Shown: in pieces, positions 5,959-12,960 of the stretch | Numbering within the stretch: position 1 is the stretch's first letter | Layout: every line of letters starts with the position of its first letter | From: Deltaproteobacteria bacterium | GTDB lineage: Bacteria > Desulfobacterota > Syntrophia > Syntrophales > UBA5619 | DNA: 13,045 bases | Direction of reading: 5' to 3' | NCBI GenBank assembly: GCA_026388345.1 | Contig: JAPLJY010000149.1 | Location: 1-13,045 of the forward strand | Program-made: the position numbers and the translations under genes | Notes under the pieces: model-generated | Databases searched by the model: none | The model's input: the letters and a program-made list of their open reading frames with translations, nothing else | Told to the model about the DNA's origin: nothing

Positions 5959-6930
5959 CTATTTCTTCAGGATGAATTTCCGGACATGTTCGCCGGCTTC
6001 GATATAGGAATCCGCCCAATACTTCGTCACATCGGCGGTATTCATGTACATGACCGGCATGTCGAATTTATCCATCACCGCGACGAACCCGGGATCCGAT
6101 TGCGCCTGATGGAAGGCGTCGTGGAGGATCTTGACGATGTCCTGCGGCATGCCCTTGGGTCCCAATATGACCATGGGGGTGCTGTGAACGGTTTTATAAC
6201 CCGACTCCCTGACGGTCGGCACATTCGGAAACTTCTTGGTGCGTTTTTCACCGTACGTGGCCAGGAGCCTGAGTTGCCCGGCCTCCACCAATGGGATCCA
6301 GCCGGCGGTGGTTGAAATGAAATCCACGTGTCCCCCCATCAGGGCCGAGGAGGATTCCGGATCCCCTTTTGAGGGGATATGGGTGAATTGAAGGCCGCCG
6401 GCGTTATAGGCGAACTCCTCCATGGCGATATGCCCCCCCGTTCCGACCCCTGAGGCCATATAGGTGAGCTTCCCGGGGTTCGCCCGGGCAAATTCGACGA
6501 GATCCTTGAGGGTCTTGAACGGGGAATCCGGGCGGACCACGATCCCGTAAAGATTCCCTGCGACCATGATAATCGGCGTCAGATCCTTGACCGTATCGAA
6601 GGGCAGCTTGTTGATGTAGGAATTGCGATGCAGGCTGGCAACCGCCTGGGTGAGCAGATACCCGTCAGCCCTTTTGCCCACAATGCTTCCGACACCGACG
6701 GCGCTTCCGCCCCCGAGCCTGTTCTCGACGATGATCGGCTGTCCCAGGACTTTCTTAACCCCTTCCGCGAGAGGCCGCATGGTCACGTCGGTTGCGCCCC
6801 CCGGCGGCCACGGTATAACCAGCGTGATGGGGCCGCTTGGGAAATTGGCCGTCAGACCGGGCGGCGGCCAGAGGATCAACCCAATGACCATCAATCCGAG
6901 AACGCATATCCCCGCCTTACGAAACTTCAT
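5959..6930 (-). CDS. TctC/Bug-family periplasmic substrate-binding protein (lone)
   Basis: Solute receptor of a tripartite tricarboxylate transporter system, 323 residues, the usual family length. A secretion signal is clear: basic MKFRKAG, then a hydrophobic core up to WPPPGLTA, with the mature protein starting near NFPSGPITLVIPWPPGG. The family landmarks are GGATDVTMRPLAEGVKK, PIIVENRLGGGSAVG, ADGYLL, YMASGVGTGGH, and GHVDFISTTAGWIPLVEAGQLRLLATYGEKR. The ATG at 6928-6930 follows GAGGAGGAGG; an ATG at 6948 would add six residues. No tctA or tctB is adjacent, so it either shares membrane subunits encoded elsewhere or is a sensor-type Bug protein. Downstream is the shared terminator; upstream is rubrerythrin, 104 nt away. 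Ligand unknown. Confidence 0.93.
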   Translation of the reverse strand: MKFRKAGICVLGLMVIGLILWPPPGLTANFPSGPITLVIPWPPGGATDVTMRPLAEGVKKVLGQPIIVENRLGGGSAVGVGSIVGKRADGYLLTQAVASLHRNSYINKLPFDTVKDLTPIIMVAGNLYGIVVRPDSPFKTLKDLVEFARANPGKLTYMASGVGTGGHIAMEEFAYNAGGLQFTHIPSKGDPESSSALMGGHVDFISTTAGWIPLVEAGQLRLLATYGEKRTKKFPNVPTVRESGYKTVHSTPMVILGPKGMPQDIVKILHDAFHQAQSDPGFVAVMDKFDMPVMYMNTADVTKYWADSYIEAGEHVRKFILKK

Positions 6931-6969
6931 TGTATTCCTCCTCCTCAATGGTTATTCAGCATGAATGAG

Positions 6970-7001
6970 GGTCGGGCGGCATCCATCATGGACGCGGCCC
7001 G
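6970..7001 (+). repeat. 32-bp structured repeat, copy B
   Basis: Second copy of the element at 5801-5832, in the gap between the rubrerythrin stop and the binding-protein start. Relative to copy A, one base pair of the hairpin changes from T-A to C-G (both partners changed) and one loop base changes. Just outside the 32 bp, copy A continues with G and copy B with A, each able to pair with the same T (T-G versus T-A). This pattern supports a structure kept at the RNA or DNA level. Confidence 0.6.
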
Positions 7002-7034
7002 ATCCTGTTCTTTTGTTTTGGCGCGGATGTTTCG

Positions 7035-7613
7035 TTAGAAGTTCTCGGCCAGGACCTCGTAGTAGGACTGCGGATGCTTGCAGGCCGGGCATTCTTTCGG
7101 GGGTTTCGTCCCCTCGAAGATGTATCCGCAGTTGATGCAGTGCCACTTCACCGGTTTGTCCTTCTTGAAGACCTTCTTAGCGGTCACGTTCTCGATCAGC
7201 TTCCGGTAGCGCTCCTCATGGAACTTCTCCACCTTGGCGATCTGCTCAAAGGAGCGGGCCACCTCGGCGAACCCTTCCGCCTTGGCGGTCTTGGCGAAAT
7301 TCGCATAGAGGGTCGTCCACTCCATCTTTTCGCCCGCCGCGGCGGCCTCGAGGTTCGCCTTCGTCGTCCCGATCACGCCTGCGGGATAGCCGGCCGTGAT
7401 CTCCACCTCGCCCCCCTGGAGATGCTTGAAAAACACCTTGGCGTGTTCCTTCTCGTTCTCCGCCGTCTCGGCGAAAATGTTCCCGATCTGCTCGTACCCT
7501 TCCTTCCGGGCCGCGCTGGCGAAATAGGTGTAACGGTTCCTCGCCTGGGACTCCCCGGCGAAGGATGCCAGCAGATTCTTCTCCGTCTGCGATCCCTTGA
7601 ATGCCTTTGCCAT
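7035..7613 (-). CDS. rbr: Rubrerythrin
   Basis: Non-heme diiron peroxidase that protects anaerobes against hydrogen peroxide, 192 residues. The ferritin-like four-helix domain carries the diiron ligands: E21 ([11 protein letters not shown]), E54xxH57 (ENEKEHAK), E98 (EKMEWTTLY) and E129xxH132 (VEKFHEERY). The C-terminal rubredoxin-like domain has two Cys-X2-Cys pairs ([12 protein letters not shown] and CPACKHP; C159, C162, C175, C178) that bind one iron. The start at ATG 7611-7613 has AGGAGGTGG upstream. A sigma-70 promoter lies about 90 nt further upstream. The gene downstream is the lone TctC-type protein; co-transcription is possible because no terminator other than the structured repeat separates them. 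Cytoplasmic. Confidence 0.96.
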   Translation of the reverse strand: MAKAFKGSQTEKNLLASFAGESQARNRYTYFASAARKEGYEQIGNIFAETAENEKEHAKVFFKHLQGGEVEITAGYPAGVIGTTKANLEAAAAGEKMEWTTLYANFAKTAKAEGFAEVARSFEQIAKVEKFHEERYRKLIENVTAKKVFKKDKPVKWHCINCGYIFEGTKPPKECPACKHPQSYYEVLAENF

Positions 7614-7699
7614 TGTTCATCCACCTCCTAATGAATTTTCATTGGTCGAAAACCGCTAACCACCGGCAGAACCTCTCCCTGAGGCCCCCGATGACCAGC

Positions 7700-7729
7700 A
7701 TTATACAGGGGGTATGGGATCAATTGCAA
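7700..7729 (-). promoter_or_regulatory. Sigma-70 promoter of rubrerythrin
   Basis: On the minus strand, TTGCAA (7724-7729), an 18-nt spacer and a perfect TATAAT (7700-7705). Transcription would start near 7693, leaving a leader of about 80 nt before the ATG. No clear PerR- or Fur-type operator was recognised. Confidence 0.65.
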
Positions 7730-7784
7730 AAATTTCTTGACCCGCGTGTAATTATCAACCTTTTTCCCATATCATTATGCCGCT

Positions 7785-7813
7785 TACCGTCATGGTGGGA
7801 GTGATCGACGGTA
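7785..7813. other. Stem-loop in the 3' region of the tct operon
   Basis: Seven-base arms TACCGTC (7785-7791) and GACGGTA (7807-7813) with a 15-nt loop, 45 nt past the stop of the TIM-barrel gene. No T-run follows on the minus strand, so it is not a standard intrinsic terminator. It may mark the 3' end of the operon transcript in some other way. Confidence 0.35.
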
Positions 7814-7857
7814 GGGGGCTGCTAACTTCGGGAAGAGTATAGGTAGGAAACAGCCTG

Positions 7858-8793
7858 TTAAAGTTCTTCTGCCAGGAGCGTGTGCAGGTATATCCCATTC
7901 TTAAGTGCTTCTTTTTTTGCCTCGATCACCAGGTTGGCGCCGGATCCGGATAAAAGGCGGAGAGCCTCGCGCACCGGCACATTGCCAACGTCCAGCGACT
8001 CATGGTCGTCGGTGTAGCGCGCCCGGCCGGCGCCCGAATTCGCCGAATGGTTGCTGTGCAGATGAGTGGTGAGCACCCTGCCGGTCGCCAGGATCCGCTT
8101 GATGCCCTCCAGGAAGTCGAATCCGTACACTGTATCCGAGATCCACAGATGCCCGATGTCCAGGCAGAGCCCTGCCGACGGAAGGACTCGAACCGTTTCG
8201 ATCATGTCGCGGGGAGTCTGGATGAGATAACCTGCGCGCGGATTGAGGTTTTCGACCGCCAGTCCGATGCCGCGTTTGGCGCATCGGACGCCAAACTGTG
8301 CGAGGTTGGCGAGAGCCCGTTCCATGAAAACGCGGTACTGCGGTGTGTCGGCATAGTCGGGGCCGCAGATCGAGCCTTTTTGAACACGGATGTATGGTTC
8401 AAATTCGACCGAAGTGAGAAGCCTCTGTCGTAGCGCCTCGTCGGCGGGTATCGCACGGTTTGTGGCATAGCCGGGATGGACCACGACGATGGAGGCGCCG
8501 AATTCTGCCGCGGTTTCGAGCGTTGTGTCCAGGTCGCGATTGCTCCGTTCGATTACACCGGCGTCATCGCTGGCGAGGTTGGGGAAGAATTCCGTGGATG
8601 GGCAGGCCGCATGCACGGAGACCGTCCTTTTGCGCAGTTCCGGCTTCACGGAATCCAAGAAATCCTGTCCCATCGTGTAAGACAGCTCAAAGAGCGCCTT
8701 CCTGCCTGTCTCGGCTTCGAAGCCGGCGATGTATTCGAGTATTTCCTCTTTCGTTTTCAGCCCCGCAAGCGACAGGGCGATTGGGTTGCCCAT
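7858..8793 (-). CDS. Xylose isomerase-like TIM-barrel protein (sugar phosphate isomerase/epimerase family)
   Basis: Metal-dependent TIM-barrel enzyme of 311 residues in the AP endonuclease 2/xylose isomerase superfamily. Likely metal ligands are E181 (LAVENLNP), D212 (LCLDIGHL), one or more histidines at 244-249 (THLHSNH) and E291 (VIEAKK); H106 (VVVHPG) lies in the active-site mouth. The stretch DDHESLDVGNVP (262-273) matches the family's usual DDHxxxGxG loop. The ATG at 8791-8793 follows GGGAG, and that site overlaps the end of the MBL gene 12 nt upstream, so the two are translationally linked. It is the last gene of the tct operon. It could isomerise or epimerise, or cleave, the imported compound. 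The family also includes endonucleases, but the operon argues for metabolism. Confidence 0.82.
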   Translation of the reverse strand: MGNPIALSLAGLKTKEEILEYIAGFEAETGRKALFELSYTMGQDFLDSVKPELRKRTVSVHAACPSTEFFPNLASDDAGVIERSNRDLDTTLETAAEFGASIVVVHPGYATNRAIPADEALRQRLLTSVEFEPYIRVQKGSICGPDYADTPQYRVFMERALANLAQFGVRCAKRGIGLAVENLNPRAGYLIQTPRDMIETVRVLPSAGLCLDIGHLWISDTVYGFDFLEGIKRILATGRVLTTHLHSNHSANSGAGRARYTDDHESLDVGNVPVREALRLLSGSGANLVIEAKKEALKNGIYLHTLLAEEL

Positions 8794-8805
8794 GTGTGGT
8801 GCTCC

Positions 8806-9579
8806 CTATATTGTATATGGGGAAAACAAATTGGGGATCATGGTCCGACCGGGGTGAAGGAACCGGGCCTCGGCGAGAATGGCCGCCCTTTTCTCCGGGT
8901 CGGGAGGTAGGTGGCACAGAAAGAGCGTAGGCGGGTCTTGGTCCGTCAGGGAAATTTTTCCTGCCGCGAGGGCTGCCTGTCTGCCCGAACAATGACCCTG
9001 GACGTTCAGCGTAGATTCCCCGGCTTCGACGCCACCTGCCTCGTGGATCACCGCATTTGCTCCGATGGCTGACGGCGGACGATCGGTAAGCGGAGCCGTA
9101 TCGGCGAAATATGCCAGCTTCTTGCGGTCCGCGGAAAGGACGAAGCCTAAGGTCGACACTCCATGCACGGTCGGAAAGGTCTCCAGGATAAATGGTCCCA
9201 ACTTCATCGCCTGTTTCGGGAAAACGGTCCACTTGACACGAAACATACCAGGCTTCTTCTCGAGTCCGAAGACGGCGCACAGCGTCCGGGCGGTTTCGAG
9301 CGTCGGTACGTTGGCGAAAATCGGCAGAGGTCTGGACCGTTTGAGGAGCCACATATTGTGCAGGAGGGAGGGCAGTGCGTATATGTGGTCCACATGGGCA
9401 TGGCTCAGGAGTACGGCGTCCAGTTCCGCCGGATCGACGCCGCACGCGGTCACCTCTCCGGCAGAATTGCCGGAAACCTCCGCGAGAACCGAGGTCTTAC
9501 CCTCTGTCACGAAGAATGAAACGTTGCCAGAATCAGGCGACTGCACGCCGCCGGAGATACCCAGAAAGGTGACCTTCAC
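8806..9579 (-). CDS. MBL-fold metallo-hydrolase (RNase Z-like subgroup)
   Basis: Metallo-beta-lactamase fold hydrolase, 257 residues, no signal peptide. It has the dinuclear zinc motif HAHVDH (60-65), H139 (TVHGVSTLGF), D160 (YFADTAPL), H196 (VQGHCSGRQAA) and H223 (LFLCHLPPD). The order VHxVxTLGF / FADT / GHxSxxxAA / CHL resembles RNase Z and class II phosphodiesterases more than beta-lactamases or glyoxalases. Its ATG (9577-9579) overlaps the tctA stop as ATGA, so it is co-translated with a transporter subunit. A small-molecule role, such as opening an ester or lactone brought in by TctABC, is more likely here than tRNA processing. That is an inference from position. Confidence 0.85.
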   Translation of the reverse strand: MKVTFLGISGGVQSPDSGNVSFFVTEGKTSVLAEVSGNSAGEVTACGVDPAELDAVLLSHAHVDHIYALPSLLHNMWLLKRSRPLPIFANVPTLETARTLCAVFGLEKKPGMFRVKWTVFPKQAMKLGPFILETFPTVHGVSTLGFVLSADRKKLAYFADTAPLTDRPPSAIGANAVIHEAGGVEAGESTLNVQGHCSGRQAALAAGKISLTDQDPPTLFLCHLPPDPEKRAAILAEARFLHPGRTMIPNLFSPYTI

Positions 9580-11075
9580 TTCGACTTTCTCCTGTTGGAA
9601 ATCTTTCTGTAGATCGTCTTAATGAAGGGGCTGAGGATCGAAAGGATGATCACCCCCATGAAGACCAGTGAAATGGGGCGTTGAAAAAAGACAAGGATGT
9701 TTCCCCGATTGATGTTCAAGGATTGTCGCAACGCCACTTCTATTTGAGGTCCCAGAACCAGTGCCAAGACAAGGGGAGCCACATCGAATTCCATCCTCCG
9801 AAAGAGGTAACCCAGCCCTCCTGCTGCCGTCATAATAAAGACATCCCCGGTGCTGAAATTGGTACTGTAAGCGCCTATGAGACAGGTGACCAATATGATC
9901 GGCGCTAAAATGGGGTAGGGTGTTCTTAAGAATGTTGTAAAGAGACCGATCAAGGGTAAATTGAGCAACAGAAGCATTAGATTTCCAACATACATACTCG
10001 TGACCACTCCCCAGAAGAGATCGGGGTGCTCGTTGATCATCATCGGACCCGGGACAACACCGTGGAGCATGAGGGCGGCCAGGAGCATGGCTGTCACCAC
10101 ATTGGCCGGGATACCGAGGGTTAATAAGGGGATGAAGGAACCCGAGGCGGCCGAGTTATTGGCTGCCTCGGGAGCAGCCACGCCCTCGATGGCTCCCTTC
10201 CCAAATTTCTCCGGGTGTTTGGAAAACTTTTTTTCCGTTACATAAGCCGCAATCGATGCAAGCGTACAACCACCCCCCGGGAGTACTCCAAGGAAGAAAC
10301 CAATCACGGATCCACGGGCAATGGCCCCTCCAGAGTCCTTCCAATCTTTTTTCGTGGGGAATAGTCCTTTGGGTTTTGCGATCACCTGCTGCTCCAGGGG
10401 CTTCTCGATCATGGACAAGACTTCGGCTATTCCGAACATCCCCATGAAGACGGGCACCAGTCCTACACCGTCCTGGAGAACGAGTGCGCCATAGGTAAAT
10501 CGCTCCGCCCCTGAAAGGGCGTCGAGTCCAACCGTTCCCAAGAATAATCCCATACAAACCATCAGCATGGACTTTAAAAAAGATTTTTCACCGAGATAGC
10601 AGACCAGTGTTAGTCCCAGGAGCATTAGCGTAAAATATTCTGGAGGGCCAAATTTCAGAGCAAACTCGCCCAGCGGAATGGCAACGATCATCAAGACAAC
10701 GACGCCAAAGGTTCCGGCAATAAACGAACTGAATGCTGCCATCCCCAGGGCCGGTCCGGCCCGCCCCTGTCTGGCCATGGCGTAACCGTCCAGGCATGTT
10801 ACGACGGAAGATGACTCTCCCGGGACATTGACCATGATGGAGGTGGTGGAGCCTCCGTACTGTGCTCCATAGTAAATCCCGGCAAGCATGATAATAGCAG
10901 ACACGGTATCCATGTGGAAGGTGATGGGCAGGAGAAGGGCAATGGTCGCAGACGGCCCCAGACCGGGAATGACGCCTACAATCGTGCCCAAGAACGAACC
11001 CAGCAGGCAATAGAATAAACGTGAGAGTTGAAGAGACTCAGAGAATCCTGCAATGATGCTCGAATAGGTATCCAT
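9576..11075 (-). CDS. tctA: Tripartite tricarboxylate transporter, large membrane subunit TctA
   Basis: Large permease subunit with about a dozen membrane segments, 499 residues, the normal length. Family hallmarks are GVIPGLGPSATIALLLPITF near the start, YYGAQYGGSTTSIMVNVPGESSSVVTCLDG (about 68-97), GVLPGGGCTLASIAAY in the middle, and the second half's GVAAPEAANNSAASGSFIPLLTLGIP. These repeat-related glycine-rich loops form the transport path in the inner membrane. It starts 9 nt after the tctB stop with only a weak ribosome-binding site, so translation probably depends on tctB. Its stop overlaps the start of the MBL gene. The lysine/arginine-rich tail faces the cytoplasm. The substrate is probably a carboxylic acid, not specified. 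Confidence 0.95.
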   Translation of the reverse strand: MDTYSSIIAGFSESLQLSRLFYCLLGSFLGTIVGVIPGLGPSATIALLLPITFHMDTVSAIIMLAGIYYGAQYGGSTTSIMVNVPGESSSVVTCLDGYAMARQGRAGPALGMAAFSSFIAGTFGVVVLMIVAIPLGEFALKFGPPEYFTLMLLGLTLVCYLGEKSFLKSMLMVCMGLFLGTVGLDALSGAERFTYGALVLQDGVGLVPVFMGMFGIAEVLSMIEKPLEQQVIAKPKGLFPTKKDWKDSGGAIARGSVIGFFLGVLPGGGCTLASIAAYVTEKKFSKHPEKFGKGAIEGVAAPEAANNSAASGSFIPLLTLGIPANVVTAMLLAALMLHGVVPGPMMINEHPDLFWGVVTSMYVGNLMLLLLNLPLIGLFTTFLRTPYPILAPIILVTCLIGAYSTNFSTGDVFIMTAAGGLGYLFRRMEFDVAPLVLALVLGPQIEVALRQSLNINRGNILVFFQRPISLVFMGVIILSILSPFIKTIYRKISNRRKSK

Positions 11076-11084
11076 TAGATATTC

Positions 11085-11546
11085 TTAATTCCCAAACCAT
11101 ATCCCTCTGGGAAGGGGGATCATGAGCCATTTGTCAAAGAGAAGGAAGGAGACCAGAGTAGCACCCATGGAGATGGATATACTCAAGATCCATTTCTGCC
11201 GTCCAATCGGTCTGAGTAAGATGAGGAAGAGGAAAAAGATGTTTATCATATAGCCTGTGATTTCAAGGAGGGCTGTGAAAAGAAGAATTGCGACGAAAGT
11301 TAAGGAAACCTTGGAAAAACCTCCCTTTTCAGGCCAGAAAGGGCGATGGACCTTGGTAGCTCCATTCTTCCAAACTCTCACTGTAAGGGCGATGGCCATC
11401 ACCGCCATTGCGACGCCCAAGAGGAGGGGAAGAAAACCAGGGCCGGGATTGTCAATGGTACCTAAAGGATATTTTCTCGATTCGAACCCGATAAAGACAG
11501 CAAACAGAATGAGCAACAGGCTGGTGACCTTTTCCGCTTTGATCAA
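11085..11546 (-). CDS. tctB: Tripartite tricarboxylate transporter, small membrane subunit TctB
   Basis: Small membrane subunit, 153 residues, with four hydrophobic segments (about 8-22, 35-54, 82-115 as a long or double segment, and 125-142). The conserved GTIDNPGPGFLPLLLG after the first segment is the TctB signature. The start codon is TTG at 11544-11546, with GGAG 7 nt upstream; no in-frame ATG fits the family start. The gap to tctC upstream is 187 nt with no ORF but a hairpin right after tctC. tctA follows 9 nt downstream. Sequence similarity is low in this family, but position and topology agree. Confidence 0.9.
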   Translation of the reverse strand: MIKAEKVTSLLLILFAVFIGFESRKYPLGTIDNPGPGFLPLLLGVAMAVMAIALTVRVWKNGATKVHRPFWPEKGGFSKVSLTFVAILLFTALLEITGYMINIFFLFLILLRPIGRQKWILSISISMGATLVSFLLFDKWLMIPLPRGIWFGN

Positions 11547-11701
11547 TGTTGCACTCCACAGATGTCCGCCAACGCCTTATCAAACAAGGCTGGCCTTCCT
11601 AATACGAATACGAACGCATCATGTTTTCTGTAGGGCCATCCTAAAAGGGGCTGCCCTATAGGTTATATCATTTCACGCGTTTGTATTCATTAGTCGTCTT
11701 T

Positions 11702-11725
11702 CAGAGATAACCAATATCATCTCTG
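11702..11725 (-). other. Intercistronic hairpin after tctC
   Basis: Seven-base arms CAGAGAT/ATCTCTG (11702-11708 and 11719-11725) with a 10-nt loop begin 8 nt past the tctC stop. No T-run follows, so it is unlikely to terminate fully. Such hairpins often stabilise the mRNA of abundant binding proteins relative to the membrane subunits. The rest of the 187-nt gap holds only a second weak inverted repeat, TAGGGC/GCCCTA (11631-11636 and 11653-11658). Confidence 0.45.
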
Positions 11726-11733
11726 CAAATATC

Positions 11734-12705
11734 CTATTTGATCGTTCCTATCGATTTCATAAGTCCCTCAAGCATCCGAACGTCCTCCTTGAAGAAGGCT
11801 TCGAATTCTTTGCCGGGAAGGAACCGGTCTGCATACCCAAATTTTTCAATAAAGTCTTTCCAGTATGGATCCTTGGTGGTTTTTGTTATTGCCTCGATAA
11901 GGGTATTTCTTATATCGTCCGGCAAACCTTTCGGGGCTGCAATTCCTTGCCATGGACCTTCCGGGATCCCTTTGATGTCCAACTCTAACAGGGAGGGGGT
12001 GTCCGGCAGCTTGGGTGTTCTCCGGTCACTAAATACCGCGAGGTTTCTGATTTTTCCTCCAGGCTGGCTTTGCCCGAGTACCTCGGACATCGAGAAGACA
12101 CCGGCATCAATGTGCCCGCCCAGCAGAGCGGTGATCTCTTTGGCCCCTCCGACGAAAGGAACAATTCGGAACTTTGCTCGGGTATTCTGATTGAGGGCTA
12201 CGCTGGCCAGATGGGTCAATGCTCCTGTCCCCGCATTTGCAAGGGTGATCTTGTCCGGTTCTGCCTTAGAAGCTTCAATCATTTCCCTCAGAGTTCTATA
12301 TTTTGACTCCAACGGGACGGAGAAGGTAAAGGTGTCCGCACTGGTTTTGGCGATGAATGTAAAATCGGTTGCGGGAAACTTGGCCATTCCCTCAAGGGCC
12401 GTGGTAATCAGATATCCGCCCACTACTCCGAGGGTATACCCATCGGGTTTGGACGCATGCAATTTGCTCATACCCACGACACTTCCGGCACCAGGGAAGT
12501 TTTCAACCAGGACGGGTTGAGGAAGGTATTTTTTTAGGGTTTCAGCGAGTGCTCTGGCGACCCTATCCGTCCCCCCGCCTGCGGCCATGGGAACGATGAG
12601 CTGGATAGGTTTGGATGGATATTTCTCCTGGCCATGGGTAATGGCAGCTATCGATAGAACGAAAAGCATTACAATGAGTAGCGATATGATCCGAATGGTC
12701 TTCAT
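11734..12705 (-). CDS. tctC: Tripartite tricarboxylate transporter substrate-binding protein TctC
   Basis: Periplasmic receptor of the TctABC system encoded by this operon, 323 residues. The signal peptide is clear: MKTIRIISLLIVMLFVLSIAAITHG, with the mature protein starting near QEKYPSKPIQLIVPMAAGG. Family landmarks are GGGTDRVARALAETLKK, PVLVENFPGAGSVVG, KPDGYTLG, ANAGTGALTH, the ligand-loop stretch GGAKEITALLGGHIDAGVFS, and WQGIAAPKGLPDDI. The ATG at 12703-12705 follows AAGGAGG. It is distinct from the lone homologue at 5959-6930, so the window has two receptors but one set of membrane subunits. A strong promoter lies about 150 nt upstream. The ligand is unknown. Confidence 0.95.
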   Translation of the reverse strand: MKTIRIISLLIVMLFVLSIAAITHGQEKYPSKPIQLIVPMAAGGGTDRVARALAETLKKYLPQPVLVENFPGAGSVVGMSKLHASKPDGYTLGVVGGYLITTALEGMAKFPATDFTFIAKTSADTFTFSVPLESKYRTLREMIEASKAEPDKITLANAGTGALTHLASVALNQNTRAKFRIVPFVGGAKEITALLGGHIDAGVFSMSEVLGQSQPGGKIRNLAVFSDRRTPKLPDTPSLLELDIKGIPEGPWQGIAAPKGLPDDIRNTLIEAITKTTKDPYWKDFIEKFGYADRFLPGKEFEAFFKEDVRMLEGLMKSIGTIK

Positions 12706-12721
12706 TGTCGTCTCCTCCTTA

Positions 12722-12841
12722 TCAGCGGATAAATTCTAAAACCTCTTCTACAGACTTCCGATCCTTTTTTGGGGACTCATCAGGGTATCCCACGGCCACC
12801 AGGCAGACAATATTCATATCTGTAGGTACTTTTTTGATAAG
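12722..12841 (-). pseudogene. C-terminal fragment of a nitroreductase-family gene
   Basis: The last ~38 residues, LIKKVPTDMNIVCLVAVGYP then DESPKKDRKSVEEVLEFIR, match the end of nitroreductase-family flavoproteins, where a VP-D--IV-L--VGYP strand is followed by a P-K-RK-LEE-V segment. The rest of the ~170-200-residue enzyme is absent. Upstream the frame stays open but reads through a promoter and then insertion-sequence DNA. The stop lies 16 nt before the tctC ATG, so an intact gene would have been next to tctC in the operon. It is probably truncated by the event that placed the insertion-sequence end nearby. Confidence 0.6.
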
Positions 12842-12862
12842 GTATTGCTTTCGGTGGATGGA

Positions 12863-12891
12863 AGTATAGGGGGGCTGTTTTTGCTTGTCAA
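12863..12891 (-). promoter_or_regulatory. Near-consensus sigma-70 promoter for the tct operon
   Basis: On the minus strand, TTGACA (12886-12891), exactly 17 nt, then TATACT (12863-12868); start expected near 12856. It lies between the insertion-sequence end and the nitroreductase fragment and points towards tctC. A second TTGACA at 12908-12913 lies nearer the insertion-sequence end, but no -10 stands at the right distance from it. Confidence 0.7.
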
Positions 12892-12897
12892 TGGATA

Positions 12898-12919
12898 TTT
12901 GGCATGCTGTCAAGCCAAA
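12898..12919. repeat. Inverted repeat TTTGGC/GCCAAA
   Basis: Six-base arms at 12898-12903 and 12914-12919 flank ATGCTGTCAA, just upstream of the tct promoter and straddling the probable insertion-sequence boundary. It may be an operator or chance. Confidence 0.3.
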
Positions 12920-12960
12920 GTAGAAATGTCCTATTCCTAGCAAAGTAGAAATGTCCTATT
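12908..12960. mobile_element. Terminal region of an insertion sequence with tandem end repeats
   Basis: A 20-bp sequence, CAAAGTAGAAATGTCCTATT, occurs twice (12916-12935 and 12941-12960) with a 25-bp period, next to a TGTCAAGCC stretch. Multiple short repeats inside the end are a habit of IS21-type elements, whose ends begin with TG. A minus-strand ORF reaches to within the inner repeat, as transposon genes do. The exact boundary (about 12906-12910), target duplication and other end cannot be seen. IS21 membership is a guess. Confidence 0.45.

Noticed and set aside
8687..9445. Overlapping minus-strand frame of 252 codons across the MBL gene
   Set aside because: No recognisable domain; it overlaps the MBL gene, which has the complete zinc-binding motif and coupled start.
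12722..12943. Reading the 73-codon frame before tctC as an intact small gene
   Set aside because: Its first half covers the insertion-sequence repeats and the promoter; only the last ~38 residues look like protein, and they match the end of a nitroreductase.
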